53,775 bases of DNA, taken from NCBI GenBank assembly GCA_003565295.1, contig PXCO01000102.1, forward strand, positions 1 to 53,775, read 5' to 3'. The notes beneath the pieces are model-generated. The model saw nothing but the letters and a program-made list of their open reading frames with translations. It ran no database searches and was not told the origin of the DNA. Below are positions 25,752 to 35,789 of the stretch, in pieces. Source of the stretch: Cyclobacteriaceae bacterium. Lineage in GTDB: Bacteria; Bacteroidota; Bacteroidia; Cytophagales; Cyclobacteriaceae. Both the position numbers and the translations under genes were made by a program. Within the stretch, counting starts at the first letter, position 1. Each line of letters begins with the position of its first letter.

Positions 25752-26433
25752 GGGATACCAAATGGCTCCTAATGCCCATGAGAATCAATAATTGGGCGAT
25801 CATGTACGTACCCATTACCAGAATTTCCGCATCGTAGATGGGCTTAAAGAAAAGGTCCAATGCCAGCACTGCATCAGAGATCAAAAACAACAACGCACCG
25901 ATAAAAACCTGCCAAAAGCTGGAGGGATGGGTTCTTCCATAGCGCTCCCTTGCCAAGGTGGCCATCATCACAATGGCCAATAGGTAGATTACCACAGGTA
26001 TCTTCAATTCCTGAAGGTTATTATGGATCAAGAAATAGACGAATGCTGCCCCAATGTAGATAGGGAGGTTGTATAAAAACATTTTCACAAAGTTGACCTG
26101 CAAGGGATTAAAGGTATGGTCTTGGGTAAGCTTAAATGCAATAATATAGCAGATATGGGTCATGAAAAATGCCCCCATACCGAAAAGCAGCAAATTGGGA
26201 AATAGTAGTAAGGTGTCCCCAATGGCAGCAAAAAGCAGGGCGGCTGCCACACACTTTCTCAACAGGCTCCCTTTGATCAATTTGGTGGTTTGCAAAAAAT
26301 AAAACAGCAGGATGAGCATCAAAAAGGGCTTCGTAAAAACCCTCAACTTGTAAAAACCCTGGATCAGCAAGGTCATGTCCACTACAGCGAATAATAAAAA
26401 AACGTAAAGCCAGAGGACCTCTTTTCTTTGCAT
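25741..26433 (-). CDS. YhhN family membrane protein (lysoplasmalogenase)
   Basis: A 230-residue integral membrane protein with about seven or eight helices. The first pair reads LWLYVFLLFAVVDMTLLI and TKPFLMLILLFYFL, with RVFTKPFLM matching the family hallmark. A later segment contains IGALLFLISDAVLALD with the conserved SDA motif. TMEM86B and Legionella YhhN homologues hydrolyse the vinyl-ether bond of lysoplasmalogens; this activity is assumed by family. The gene stands alone and converges on aspS. Confidence 0.88.
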   Translation of the reverse strand: MQRKEVLWLYVFLLFAVVDMTLLIQGFYKLRVFTKPFLMLILLFYFLQTTKLIKGSLLRKCVAAALLFAAIGDTLLLFPNLLLFGMGAFFMTHICYIIAFKLTQDHTFNPLQVNFVKMFLYNLPIYIGAAFVYFLIHNNLQELKIPVVIYLLAIVMMATLARERYGRTHPSSFWQVFIGALLFLISDAVLALDLFFKPIYDAEILVMGTYMIAQLLILMGIRSHLVSLKK

Positions 26434-26802
26434 TATTTTTGTGGTTGGATGGGGGGATAAATATAAACAGAAAAAAACAGCTCTGTAAATCTTGGGATAA
26501 TTCGTCAGGATAATCGAGGCAATCTCCCCAATGCTGACTAACTGGAATGTTAAGTATTTAGAATTTTTACCTATAAAATGAAGGAAATGAGAAATAATAG
26601 TTTGAATTGACGGATAATTTCGTTGAAGTTAAAACTTTCCAGCAGTTTATAAGTTATCAAATTGTTAACTACTTTTGTGACCCAAGTGCAAAACTTAACA
26701 ATTCCAAAAGAGCTTTCCCAATTTGACCCTATACCTTTGTATTAGTTTATGCTTGATACTAACGCAAGATAGAACACAATTTAAACATCTAACCACAATA
26801 CG
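26434..26802. other. Intergenic region with the Oar receptor promoter
   Basis: About 370 bases between divergent genes. Two TAnnTTTG matches on the plus strand are seen (26670-26677 and 26732-26739). No RNA gene or repeat was recognised. Confidence 0.4.
26732..26739 (+). promoter_or_regulatory. Candidate -7 box of the Oar-like receptor gene
   Basis: TACCTTTG matches TAnnTTTG exactly and lies about 63 bases before the ATG. A second match at 26670-26677 is further away. No clear -33 TTG was found at normal spacing. Confidence 0.4.
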
Positions 26803-29800
26803 ATGAAACAACAACTACCAAAGCAACTTTTCCAACTGCTTGCATTCCTGTTTATAACAGGATCGGTCTACTCCCAGGGGGTGACCACTGCGAGTATGCA
26901 GGGAACTGTGACTGATGATGCTGGAGAGACTTTGCCAGGGGCCAATGTGGTGGCTATCCACGAGCCCTCGGGTACGCGCTACGGAGCTGTCACCAATATG
27001 GATGGCAGATTTAATTTGCCTAATATGCGGGTGGGGGGGCCTTACACCGTTAGGGTGACGTTTGTGGGGTTTGAAGATAGAGAATTTGGTGAGATCACCC
27101 TTTCCTTAGGGCAAAAATACACGTTGAATACCACTTTAACAGACGGGGTAGAGCTGGAAGCAGTAGAAATAAGTGGAAGGAGAGATGCTGTGATGAATTC
27201 AGATAGGACTGGGGCCAGTACTTCCCTGAACAATGAAAGGATCAATTCCATGCCCACCATCAACAGGGGCATAAATGATTTTACCCGGTTGACCCCCCAA
27301 AGTAATGGAACCAGCTTTGGTGGTGCCGACCAACGGTATAATAATTACACGATTGACGGTAACATATATAACAACAACTTTGGGCTAGGGGATAGCCAGT
27401 TTGCTGGAGGAAACCCGATATCTTTAGACGCAATTGAAGAAGTTCAGGTAAATATCGCTCCTTATGATGTTACGCAAAGTGGATTTACAGGTGCTAACGT
27501 AAATGCCATTACCAAATCCGGGACCAATCAATGGAGGGGTACGGCATATACCCTGTTTAGAAACGACAGGCTCCAGGGGATCACGGTAAATGGAGGCAGA
27601 GAGGTGCCCTTTTCAGATTCCAGGACGAATATTCATGGCATAGCTTTCGGTGGCCCTATCATCAAGGACAAACTTTTCTTTTTTGTAAGTGCTGAAATGG
27701 AGGTAAATGATCTTCCGGGCGATAACAGGTTGGCAGCTAGGCCTGAACAGGGCTTGCTGCCTGATAACCAAGTGGTGTCAAGGGTTCCTGCCGAAAGGGC
27801 AGAATTTGTAAGTCAACAACTCGCTAGCCTCTATGGCTACCAAACTGGAGGTTATGAGAACATTCCCTTCTCCGATGATGCCACCAGATTAAATTTCAGA
27901 TTAGATTATAACATGAATGACCGTAATAAACTTACGGTAAGGTACAACCGATTCCAACAGTTGAGAGATGTTACTATCAACGGGAATAGCATTAGGGGTT
28001 TACCCGGAAGTTTGCGGTATAGGAACACCAATAGAGGTGGTATTGAGGCATTAACATTCAGGAACTCACATTACACCTCAGAAGATAATGTGCAGTCAAT
28101 TGTGGCTGAACTTAATAGTACCTTAGGTGATAATATGGCCAATTCCTTAAATATTGGATACACCAGTGCCGTTACCCAAAGAGGTGTGCCAGGTGGCCAG
28201 GAGTTCCCAATGGTTGAGGTGTTGGAGTTTGAAGGTGGAACCCCTCTTTATTATCTATCAATGGGTACAGAGCTTTTTACCAGGGGCAACCTTCTGGATA
28301 ATAAGACCTTTAATCTAACCAATAATTTCAACTACTTCTTAGGGAACCATACTTTTACCGCTGGTCTGAATTTTGAATACATGACCTTTGATAATGCTTT
28401 TAATCCCACCTGGGATTCATGGTACAGGTACAATTCCTACAACAGTTTTGTAGAGAGTGTGATCAATCAGAACCCCAATGTGGTCCCTGATGGTTTTGCC
28501 ATTGGTTTCACCTATGATGCGGATAACCCTTTCACACTTCCAACGGACAGAACGGCTTTTGGCCAAGTAGGTTTATACATCCAGGATGAATATCAGGTAA
28601 ATCGGGACCTCAAATTAACTGCCGGCCTCAGGGTAGATTTGCCCTTTTATCCGGTAGATGCCCCGGCCAACCCGAGACTTGACGCATTGAATATTTCTGT
28701 TGAAAACCCCAGGAACCCGGGTCAAACCATCACTCCGGATGTGAGTCAGTTTCCGCCGGTAAACCCAGTTTTTTCTCCCAGGTTTGGGTGGAATTGGGAC
28801 GCGATGGGAGATGGCACTTTACAGGTAAGAGGTGGGACCGGTTTGTTTACCGGTAGGCCCATATTTGTTCATCTTTCCAACCAGATAAATGCCAATGGTA
28901 TTACGAGAGGATTTATTGGACGTACTCAGAATGAATGGGCTGAAGGAGAGTGGCAGGGATTTCAGCCGGATATAAATTTCTACAGACCCAATCCTGCCGA
29001 GCAGGAACCCGAAATTTCCAGTTCTGTAAACGTAACAGACCCCAACTTTAAACTACCACAAACTTGGAGATCCAATCTTGCTGCTGATTATGCCTTTGGA
29101 GATGGCTTCATTTTCACCTTAGAAGGCATTATGTCCAGGGACTATAATAGCCCCTTTGCTGCCAATTTGGCCAGTACCCCCACAGGTCAAACAGTGAATG
29201 TGGGTGGCTTCGCATATCCCCTTTACTCCCAGGGAATAAGTGGTACCCCTATTAACGAGTTGTTCTTGTTGACGAACATTGATGTGGGTACTTACAGCGC
29301 ACTTACTCTACAACTTCAGAAGGATTGGGGAAGTGGTATTTTCACCAGCTTGGCTTATACCAGGAGCCAGAAAAGAGATTTTGGCCTGATCGGAGGGTCT
29401 CAGGCCGCATCCTTATGGCCAAGTGCTGTATTTCAAGACCGAAACAATCCCGAAATGGGCTATAATAGGTTCGATCAACCCAACCGAATTGTGGGTTTGG
29501 TATCTTTCAACACCAAAGGACTTAATGAATATAACAACACCCAGATCTCCTTATTTTATGATGGAGGTGAGCAAGGTAGGTACAGTTACACCTATTCCGG
29601 TAACTTTGGAGATGGTGGTGGGATTCGCTTGATGTATGTTCCTGAAAATTTCGAGGATGCCCAGTTGATAGACAGGGTCTCCGGAGGCATGATTACCCAA
29701 ACTGCGGCAGAGCAGTGGGAGATTTTGGATCAATACATAGAAAATGATCCTTATCTGAGTACAATGAGAGGGAGTGTGACGGAAAGAAATGGTGCCACAT

Positions 29801-30120
29801 TGCCATGGTTGCACAGGTTTGATTTTAGGTTGATTCAGGACTTGCACCTTACCAAAGACACTAACCAGCATAAGCTTCAAATCTCATTGGATATCTTGAA
29901 CGTGGGTAATATGCTGAAAGATTCTTGGGGAGTAGGAAGGCAAGTGATCCAAAACAACCTAATGAATTTCACAGGTACCGATGCTAACGGCAATGCTCAG
30001 TTCACGTTGAACAGCATTCAGGGACAGGCTGGTGTTTATCCAACTTCTGTCACGCAATCCATCATCAACCTCAATCAAACCTGGAATGCACAGGTGGGAT
30101 TAAGGTACATCTTCAAATAA
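26803..30120 (+). CDS. Oar-like TonB-dependent receptor
   Basis: A 1105-residue outer-membrane receptor. A signal peptide ends near residue 25 (ITGSVYSQG). A carboxypeptidase-regulatory-like domain follows (about 28-115, TVTDDAGETLPGANVVAI ... TNMDGRFNLPN). The plug covers roughly 120-240, with INRGINDFTRLTPQSNG and NVNAITKSGTNQWRG. A long barrel ends with an aromatic terminal strand. This is the Oar/carboxypeptidase-like branch and not the SusC branch: no SusD partner follows, and the substrate is unknown. Instead a two-FAS1 lipoprotein gene follows after 21 bases on the same strand, likely in the same operon. TonB would provide energy from the inner membrane. Confidence 0.93.
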   Translation: MKQQLPKQLFQLLAFLFITGSVYSQGVTTASMQGTVTDDAGETLPGANVVAIHEPSGTRYGAVTNMDGRFNLPNMRVGGPYTVRVTFVGFEDREFGEITLSLGQKYTLNTTLTDGVELEAVEISGRRDAVMNSDRTGASTSLNNERINSMPTINRGINDFTRLTPQSNGTSFGGADQRYNNYTIDGNIYNNNFGLGDSQFAGGNPISLDAIEEVQVNIAPYDVTQSGFTGANVNAITKSGTNQWRGTAYTLFRNDRLQGITVNGGREVPFSDSRTNIHGIAFGGPIIKDKLFFFVSAEMEVNDLPGDNRLAARPEQGLLPDNQVVSRVPAERAEFVSQQLASLYGYQTGGYENIPFSDDATRLNFRLDYNMNDRNKLTVRYNRFQQLRDVTINGNSIRGLPGSLRYRNTNRGGIEALTFRNSHYTSEDNVQSIVAELNSTLGDNMANSLNIGYTSAVTQRGVPGGQEFPMVEVLEFEGGTPLYYLSMGTELFTRGNLLDNKTFNLTNNFNYFLGNHTFTAGLNFEYMTFDNAFNPTWDSWYRYNSYNSFVESVINQNPNVVPDGFAIGFTYDADNPFTLPTDRTAFGQVGLYIQDEYQVNRDLKLTAGLRVDLPFYPVDAPANPRLDALNISVENPRNPGQTITPDVSQFPPVNPVFSPRFGWNWDAMGDGTLQVRGGTGLFTGRPIFVHLSNQINANGITRGFIGRTQNEWAEGEWQGFQPDINFYRPNPAEQEPEISSSVNVTDPNFKLPQTWRSNLAADYAFGDGFIFTLEGIMSRDYNSPFAANLASTPTGQTVNVGGFAYPLYSQGISGTPINELFLLTNIDVGTYSALTLQLQKDWGSGIFTSLAYTRSQKRDFGLIGGSQAASLWPSAVFQDRNNPEMGYNRFDQPNRIVGLVSFNTKGLNEYNNTQISLFYDGGEQGRYSYTYSGNFGDGGGIRLMYVPENFEDAQLIDRVSGGMITQTAAEQWEILDQYIENDPYLSTMRGSVTERNGATLPWLHRFDFRLIQDLHLTKDTNQHKLQISLDILNVGNMLKDSWGVGRQVIQNNLMNFTGTDANGNAQFTLNSIQGQAGVYPTSVTQSIINLNQTWNAQVGLRYIFK

Positions 30121-30141
30121 TCTATCCAAATTGTATACACG

Positions 30142-31125
30142 ATGAAGTTTATATATAATATTCCCTATTTGATGGCTTTTTCGGCCTTGCTTTTTACAGG
30201 TTGTGTTGATGAGAATTTTGAGGAACCGGTGACCGGAAGGTCAGAGAGAACAATTTTGAGCAATGTGATTGCACAACAATCTGAGCTGTCTATCTTTCTC
30301 CAATTGGTGGAAGCAGAAGGATTGCTGGGAGAACTAGTGGGTACCCAAACCCAAGAACAAAGGGCGGTTTTTGCACCAACTGATCAGGCCATCATGAATT
30401 TTCTTACCGAGAATAACATTAACTCCGCTGATGATATCCAAGGTTTGAGGGATATACTGGCCTATCACATCGCCAATCCCAATATCACGCAATCCACATT
30501 GAATCAAAATAATTTTAATTTCATACAGACCATTGGCAATCAGCATATCTTTATCAACAGGGCTGGGGAATCGCTTCGGTTCAACAATCAAGACGTCAAT
30601 ATTGAGAGGTCTGAAACCGGGAATGGAACAGTTCACCTCATTGACCAAGTAATACTTCCCAGGCAGACTACCATAAGAAGGTATTTGGAAAGTGAAGAAG
30701 ATTTGAGCATTTTCCTCGAGTTGGTGGATTTGTTGGAATTACAAACTCAGTTGAATACCGATTACAGAACCTTCTTTGCGCCTACCAATTTAGCTTTTAC
30801 TAATTTACTAAATGAATTGGGGGTTCAATCCTTAGATGAATTGATAGAAGAAGTAGGTGAAGAGTTGTTAATGGAAATTGTGCAACACCATATCATCAAT
30901 AATGTGGTATATTCGGCTAATGTCAACAATGGCCAGGCATTAACGCCGCAATTTCAGGGGGAAGTTAGGCCAAGGGTATCCATTGCGGATGATGGGGTGA
31001 GTCTTACTTTTGGGGAAGAAAATTCCCAATCTACCGCAGTGATTATTAATGATGAAATATTTAGGTCTGGGTTTGTACATAAGATTGACAGGGTTATGCT
31101 TCCTGTCGTGGAAGAAGAGGAATGA
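30142..31125 (+). CDS. Lipoprotein with two fasciclin (FAS1) domains
   Basis: A 327-residue lipoprotein with leader LMAFSALLFTGC, lipid site Cys21. Two FAS1 domains follow: about residues 35-165 with FAPTDQAIMNFL and YHIANPNITQSTL, and about 175-322 with FAPTNLAFTNLL and HHIINNVVY. FAS1 domains mediate adhesion or ligand binding in envelope proteins. Placement directly after an Oar-like receptor suggests a surface partner of that barrel, in the position a SusD lipoprotein would take; this is inference. A strong terminator follows. Confidence 0.92.
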   Translation: MKFIYNIPYLMAFSALLFTGCVDENFEEPVTGRSERTILSNVIAQQSELSIFLQLVEAEGLLGELVGTQTQEQRAVFAPTDQAIMNFLTENNINSADDIQGLRDILAYHIANPNITQSTLNQNNFNFIQTIGNQHIFINRAGESLRFNNQDVNIERSETGNGTVHLIDQVILPRQTTIRRYLESEEDLSIFLELVDLLELQTQLNTDYRTFFAPTNLAFTNLLNELGVQSLDELIEEVGEELLMEIVQHHIINNVVYSANVNNGQALTPQFQGEVRPRVSIADDGVSLTFGEENSQSTAVIINDEIFRSGFVHKIDRVMLPVVEEEE

Positions 31126-31143
31126 CCTTTACCTTAAAGAATT

Positions 31144-31176
31144 AAAAAAGCCCTGTACCCGTGCAGGGCTTTTTTT
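31144..31176 (+). terminator. Terminator after the FAS1 lipoprotein gene
   Basis: Stem AGCCCTG (31149-31155) with CAGGGCT (31164-31170), extended by flanking A and T runs on either side, is a textbook rho-independent terminator. Confidence 0.92.
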
Positions 31177-31628
31177 GATGCTTAGTAATAGGGGAAATTA
31201 ATCTAAAGTCTACCAAGCTCAAAGACCCAAATAGTTTTTATTGTGGATTCTTACTACAAGGCAGGTTTGCGCATTACCCAAAGTGTAGGCAGTGTACGCT
31301 TAGTCCCTACCCAATTATTCTATCGTTTTATTGGCTGATTTAGTTGTAAAGTCAAAAGGTCTTTATAGGAAGAGGGAATAACCTTAAAAAATTCGTAATT
31401 GACCATTAATAGCAGTGAATTACCTCCCATGTTTATTTGCTTCAAAGGCAATAAAATCCCACTTAAATTACATATCTAATAAGCGTGTAAAATTTACGTA
31501 ATGTAGGTGGGTTTTACTTTCTTTTGCGGTACTTTTGCGACATTGAATGATGGTAACTTAAACTAAGGTTCAAACGCAAGCAAGGCAATAAGGGCTTATA
31601 CAGGAATTATTGAGATCTAACAACCAAA
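31177..31628 (+). other. Intergenic region before the first RND operon
   Basis: About 450 bases without a gene. The only element I can support is a TAnnTTTG box, TACTTTTG at 31530-31537, about 90 bases before the adaptor start. No riboswitch, RNA gene or repeat recognised. Confidence 0.4.
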
Positions 31629-32717
31629 ATGAAAAAAAACACCAAGATTGTTTTAATAGCTGTCATAGCTATGGTGATCGCCTTAATCTTTTTCTATCCA
31701 AGGATGGAGTTGATTTTTTCAGGGGATGAAGAAGAACCGAACACTGGTGCTGAAACTGTCTCCCAACAGGCTGCCAATGCATTGCCTGTAAATGTGGTTG
31801 AAGTGAGACCCGAGTCTTTAGATAATGATTTGAGTGTTACAGGAACCTTGATCCCCAACGAAATGGTGAATCTAAGGCCAGAGGTGGCTGGATTGGTGCA
31901 AAGTGTTGCATTTAAGGAAGGGGAGTTTGTTAAGAAAGGCACCCCTCTTTTGTACTTGAACGATGACGAGCTAAGGGCTCAATATCAACGCTTGGAATAC
32001 ACCAAACGGCTTTTTGAAAGTCAAGAGAGCAGGCAGAAGGAACTTCTTGCCCGGGAAGCCATAAGCCAGGAGGAGTATGATATTGCCCTGAATCAATTTA
32101 ACACCAACTTAGCAGATCTGAGCCTGGTAGAGGCACAGTTGAACAAAATGGTGATCCGCGCACCCTTTGATGGGGTTTTGGGGTTGAGACAGGTGTCTGA
32201 GGGGAGTGTAATAGGCAACACGGATGTGATCGCTTCAATTGTCAATATAGACCCTATAAAAATTGAATTTTCTATACCAGAAAGGTATGCAAATGAAATC
32301 AAACCCGGAGCCACGGTGTTTTTCAGAACCAATATTTCCATAGATGAAGGAGTAGGAAAAGTGTATGCCACAGAACCTAATATTGATGCCTCTACCCGGA
32401 CATTACGGATTAGGGCTGAAAGCCCAAATAAGGACAGGAAATTTCTGCCAGGGATGTTTGTAAGGGTGAGGTTAGTGTTAAGTACGCAAGAAGATGCCCT
32501 TTTGGTGCCAGCAGAATCGCTTGTGCCTGAACTTGATGGATATAAGGTGTTTATCGTCAACGAAGGGAAGGTCGAATCAAGAAAGGTGGCCATTGGGCAA
32601 AGGACCGATCGAAGAGTTCAAATCATCGATGGAATACAACCTGGCGAGCAGGTGTTGACTACAGGAATATTACAAGCCAGGGACGGGATGCCTTTGGCCA
32701 TCAATCAAGTGAACTGA
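31629..32717 (+). CDS. RND efflux periplasmic adaptor (MFP), first system
   Basis: A 362-residue membrane-fusion protein. It has an uncleaved N-terminal anchor (TKIVLIAVIAMVIALIFFY) instead of a lipobox. The barrel-sandwich hybrid halves around LRPEVAGLVQSVAFKEGEFVKKG and VIRAPFDGVLGLRQVSEGS flank a short helical hairpin. The beta-barrel and membrane-proximal domains then end with IQPGEQVLTTGILQ. It would link the inner-membrane pump encoded seven bases downstream to the TolC-like channel. The substrate cannot be told from sequence. Confidence 0.92.
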   Translation: MKKNTKIVLIAVIAMVIALIFFYPRMELIFSGDEEEPNTGAETVSQQAANALPVNVVEVRPESLDNDLSVTGTLIPNEMVNLRPEVAGLVQSVAFKEGEFVKKGTPLLYLNDDELRAQYQRLEYTKRLFESQESRQKELLAREAISQEEYDIALNQFNTNLADLSLVEAQLNKMVIRAPFDGVLGLRQVSEGSVIGNTDVIASIVNIDPIKIEFSIPERYANEIKPGATVFFRTNISIDEGVGKVYATEPNIDASTRTLRIRAESPNKDRKFLPGMFVRVRLVLSTQEDALLVPAESLVPELDGYKVFIVNEGKVESRKVAIGQRTDRRVQIIDGIQPGEQVLTTGILQARDGMPLAINQVN

Positions 32718-32724
32718 AAACATT

Positions 32725-35700
32725 ATGTCCAGTTTATCCACTCTCAGCGTACGGCGTCCGGTGTTATCCATTGTGATGTCCCTTACCATTTTGATTTTCG
32801 GGATAATTGGGATTTCCTTTCTCGGCATTAGGGAATACCCCAATGTTGACCCTCCAATCGTGAACGTTAGAACCGCCTATGTAGGTGCCAATGCCGATGT
32901 AATTCTTGCGCAAATCACAGAACCCCTAGAAGAAGCCATTAATGGTATTTCAGGGATCAAGTCCCTTACCTCTATCAGCAATGACGGTAATAGCAGCATA
33001 ACTGTGGAATTTGAATTAGGAGCAGATATGGAAGCTGCTGCTAATGATGTGCGGGACAGGGTTTCAAGGGCCCAGCGAAACCTGCCTCCTGATGCAGACC
33101 CCCCAGTGGTCTCCAAGCAGGACTCGGATAATCAGCCTATCATCCTGATCAATGTTCAAAGTGACAAAAGGAATTTATTGGAAATTTCTGACATAGGGAA
33201 TAACATACTTAAAGAAAGAATTCAAACCATTAATGGAGTAAGTGAAGTTCGGATTTGGGGAGATAAGGAGTATGCGATGAGGCTACGCATGGACCCCTTA
33301 AGGATGGCTTCATATGGAGTGACCCCTTTAGATGTTCTCAACAAAGTTCAAAGTGAGAATGTGGAACTACCTTCAGGAAGAATTGAGGGCAGCTCTATAG
33401 AACTATCGGTAAGAACAAGAAGCCGATTGAGTACCCCGGATGAGTTTAACCGCTTAATCATTAAAGAGGAAGGGAATAATGTGGTCCTTTTTCAAGATAT
33501 AGGTACCGCAGAACTTGCCCCCCTTAATGAACGTACCGTACTGAAGCGTGACGGCGTCCCAATGGTGGGAGTAGCAGTTGCCCCTTTACCGGGCTCCAAT
33601 AATATAGAGATTGTGGATGAGGTGTACAGAAGGTTGGAGTTTATCAAGAAAGACCTCCCACCAGATGTTAAGTTGGACATTGGATTTGATGTTACCAAGT
33701 TTATTCGAAATTCAATCACGGAGGTAAAACAAACGATTTTCATAGCCTTCTTTTTGGTGGTGTTGGTGATTTTCCTTTTTCTAAGAGATTGGAGAACCAC
33801 TTTTATTCCCGTGCTTACCATCCCGATTAGTTTGATCGGCGTGTTCTTTATCATGTACTTGATGGGGTTCTCCATCAATGTGTTGACACTATTGGGGATT
33901 GTACTGTCAATTGGTTTGGTTGTGGATGATGCCATAGTGGTGTTGGAAAATATTTATAAAAAAATAGAGGAGGGGGACGAACCCAACACTGCGGCAGAAA
34001 AGGGAACCGAGGAAATTTTCTTTGCCGTAATCGCTACCACTGTGGCTTTGGCAGCGGTCTTTTTACCTGTGATTTTTCTAACGGGTACCACGGGAAGGCT
34101 GTTCCGGGAATTTGGGATTGTAGTAGCAGGGGCAGTAATTATTTCTTCCTTTGTAGCACTTACCATGACCCCAATGCTAAGCTCAAAGTTGCTGAAAAAA
34201 AGGAAAAAACAGAATTGGCTCTATTTGAAAACAGAACCTTTTTTCCTATGGTTGAATGGAAAGTATGAAAGAGGACTGACCGCTTTTATGAAAGTAAAAT
34301 GGGTTTCCCTGATCATTGTTTTTTTTATGGGGGGAGGTATTTATTACCTGTTCAATGAGATCCCTACAGAACTGGCCCCCATAGAAGATCGTGGGCAAAT
34401 CCGTGTGAATATGTCGGGGCCCGAGGGTGCCACTTTTGGGTACATGGACAGAGTGTTAGACGAAATGATCGAGGAAATTAAAGAGAAAATTTCGGAAGAA
34501 GAGCTATTTGGCTTGGTGACGGTTACCTCTCCTGGCTTTGGTACCGCAAGTACCAACAGTGGCTTTATGCGGGTGATCCTAACCGATGCATCCCAGCGGG
34601 AAAGAAAGCAACAGGAGATTTTTGACGACCTTATCGATTACCTTAGAAGCAAAACTGCCGTAAGGGCATTTGGAGTGCAGGAGCCATCCATTGGGGATAG
34701 AAGGGCAGGGTTGCCAGTACAATTTGTGATCCAGGCCCAGACCCTTGAGAAGTTAAAAGAGGTAGTCCCTGAGTTCATGACAAAGGTAAACCAAAGCCCG
34801 GTATTCAACTTTGGGGATGTTAATCTGAAATTCACCAAACCTGAAATTGAAGTTGAAATTGACCGAGAGAAAGCCAGGAATATCGGTGTGTCGGTGCAGG
34901 AAATTGCCAGAACACTTCAGTTATCCTATTCAGGACAACGTTTCGATTATTTCATCATGAATGGAAAGCAATACCAGGTGGTGGGTGAAATGAGATTGGA
35001 AGACCGAAATAAGCCGATAGATTTAAGGATGCTTTATGTACGGGGCGAAGGTGGAGAGTTGATTCAACTGGACAACCTGGTAAGTGTTACCGAAAGAAGC
35101 ACCCCTCCCCAACTTTACAGGTTTAACCGGTTCGTAAGTGCCACAGTTTCTGCAGGCTTAGCTCCGGGACAGACTGTGGGTACAGGGCTAGCGGAAATGG
35201 ATAGAATTGCGGATGAAGTATTGGATGAGACTTTTAGTACAGATGTAGCGGGTTTATCCAAGGAGTATAGAGACAGTTCTAATAGCCTGGTTTTTGCCTT
35301 CATCTTTGCATTAGTGCTTATTTATCTTGTGCTTTCTGCACAGTTCGAAAGTTTTATGGACCCGCTTACCATCATGTTCACGGTTCCACTAGCCATATTT
35401 GGGGCTTTGCTGTCCCTGCATTTGTTTGGGTTTACCTCTAACGTGTTCAGCCAAATCGGCATCATCATGTTGATAGGTTTGGTCACCAAAAATGGTATAC
35501 TTATCGTGGAATTTGCCAATCAAAGAAAAGCCCAGGGCATGAGTATCAATGATGCGATCCTGGGGGCAGCATCTTCTCGATTCAGACCTATCCTTATGAC
35601 AAGCCTTTCTACCATACTTGGTATATTGCCCATCGCCTTGGCCTTGGGTGCAGGTGCGGAAAGTAGGGTTCCAATGGGTGTGGTAGTGATTGGGGGCATG

Positions 35701-35787
35701 CTTTTCTCCACAGTGTTGACCCTGTTTGTGATTCCTGGAATATATACCTATTTAACTTCAAAAAAAGGAAGACTAGCAAGAGTTTAA
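32725..35787 (+). CDS. RND efflux pump, HAE1 family, first system
   Basis: A 1020-residue inner-membrane proton-driven exporter. Twelve helices and two large periplasmic loops follow the AcrB plan. Helix 4 carries the proton-relay pair in SIGLVVDDAIVVLENI, both aspartates present. Helix 10 has the conserved Lys in LIGLVTKNGILIVEFA. The N-terminal RRPVLSIVMSLTILIFG and the porter-domain DVRDRVSRAQ motif are normal. A repeat element of 113 bases separates its stop from the tolC-like gene. Substrates are unknown. Confidence 0.95.
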   Translation: MSSLSTLSVRRPVLSIVMSLTILIFGIIGISFLGIREYPNVDPPIVNVRTAYVGANADVILAQITEPLEEAINGISGIKSLTSISNDGNSSITVEFELGADMEAAANDVRDRVSRAQRNLPPDADPPVVSKQDSDNQPIILINVQSDKRNLLEISDIGNNILKERIQTINGVSEVRIWGDKEYAMRLRMDPLRMASYGVTPLDVLNKVQSENVELPSGRIEGSSIELSVRTRSRLSTPDEFNRLIIKEEGNNVVLFQDIGTAELAPLNERTVLKRDGVPMVGVAVAPLPGSNNIEIVDEVYRRLEFIKKDLPPDVKLDIGFDVTKFIRNSITEVKQTIFIAFFLVVLVIFLFLRDWRTTFIPVLTIPISLIGVFFIMYLMGFSINVLTLLGIVLSIGLVVDDAIVVLENIYKKIEEGDEPNTAAEKGTEEIFFAVIATTVALAAVFLPVIFLTGTTGRLFREFGIVVAGAVIISSFVALTMTPMLSSKLLKKRKKQNWLYLKTEPFFLWLNGKYERGLTAFMKVKWVSLIIVFFMGGGIYYLFNEIPTELAPIEDRGQIRVNMSGPEGATFGYMDRVLDEMIEEIKEKISEEELFGLVTVTSPGFGTASTNSGFMRVILTDASQRERKQQEIFDDLIDYLRSKTAVRAFGVQEPSIGDRRAGLPVQFVIQAQTLEKLKEVVPEFMTKVNQSPVFNFGDVNLKFTKPEIEVEIDREKARNIGVSVQEIARTLQLSYSGQRFDYFIMNGKQYQVVGEMRLEDRNKPIDLRMLYVRGEGGELIQLDNLVSVTERSTPPQLYRFNRFVSATVSAGLAPGQTVGTGLAEMDRIADEVLDETFSTDVAGLSKEYRDSSNSLVFAFIFALVLIYLVLSAQFESFMDPLTIMFTVPLAIFGALLSLHLFGFTSNVFSQIGIIMLIGLVTKNGILIVEFANQRKAQGMSINDAILGAASSRFRPILMTSLSTILGILPIALALGAGAESRVPMGVVVIGGMLFSTVLTLFVIPGIYTYLTSKKGRLARV

Positions 35788-35789
35788 TG

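Noticed and set aside
26803-31125. SusC/SusD polysaccharide utilisation pair
   Set aside because: The receptor is of the Oar-like branch and the lipoprotein is made of FAS1 domains, not SusD; no glycoside hydrolases are nearby.
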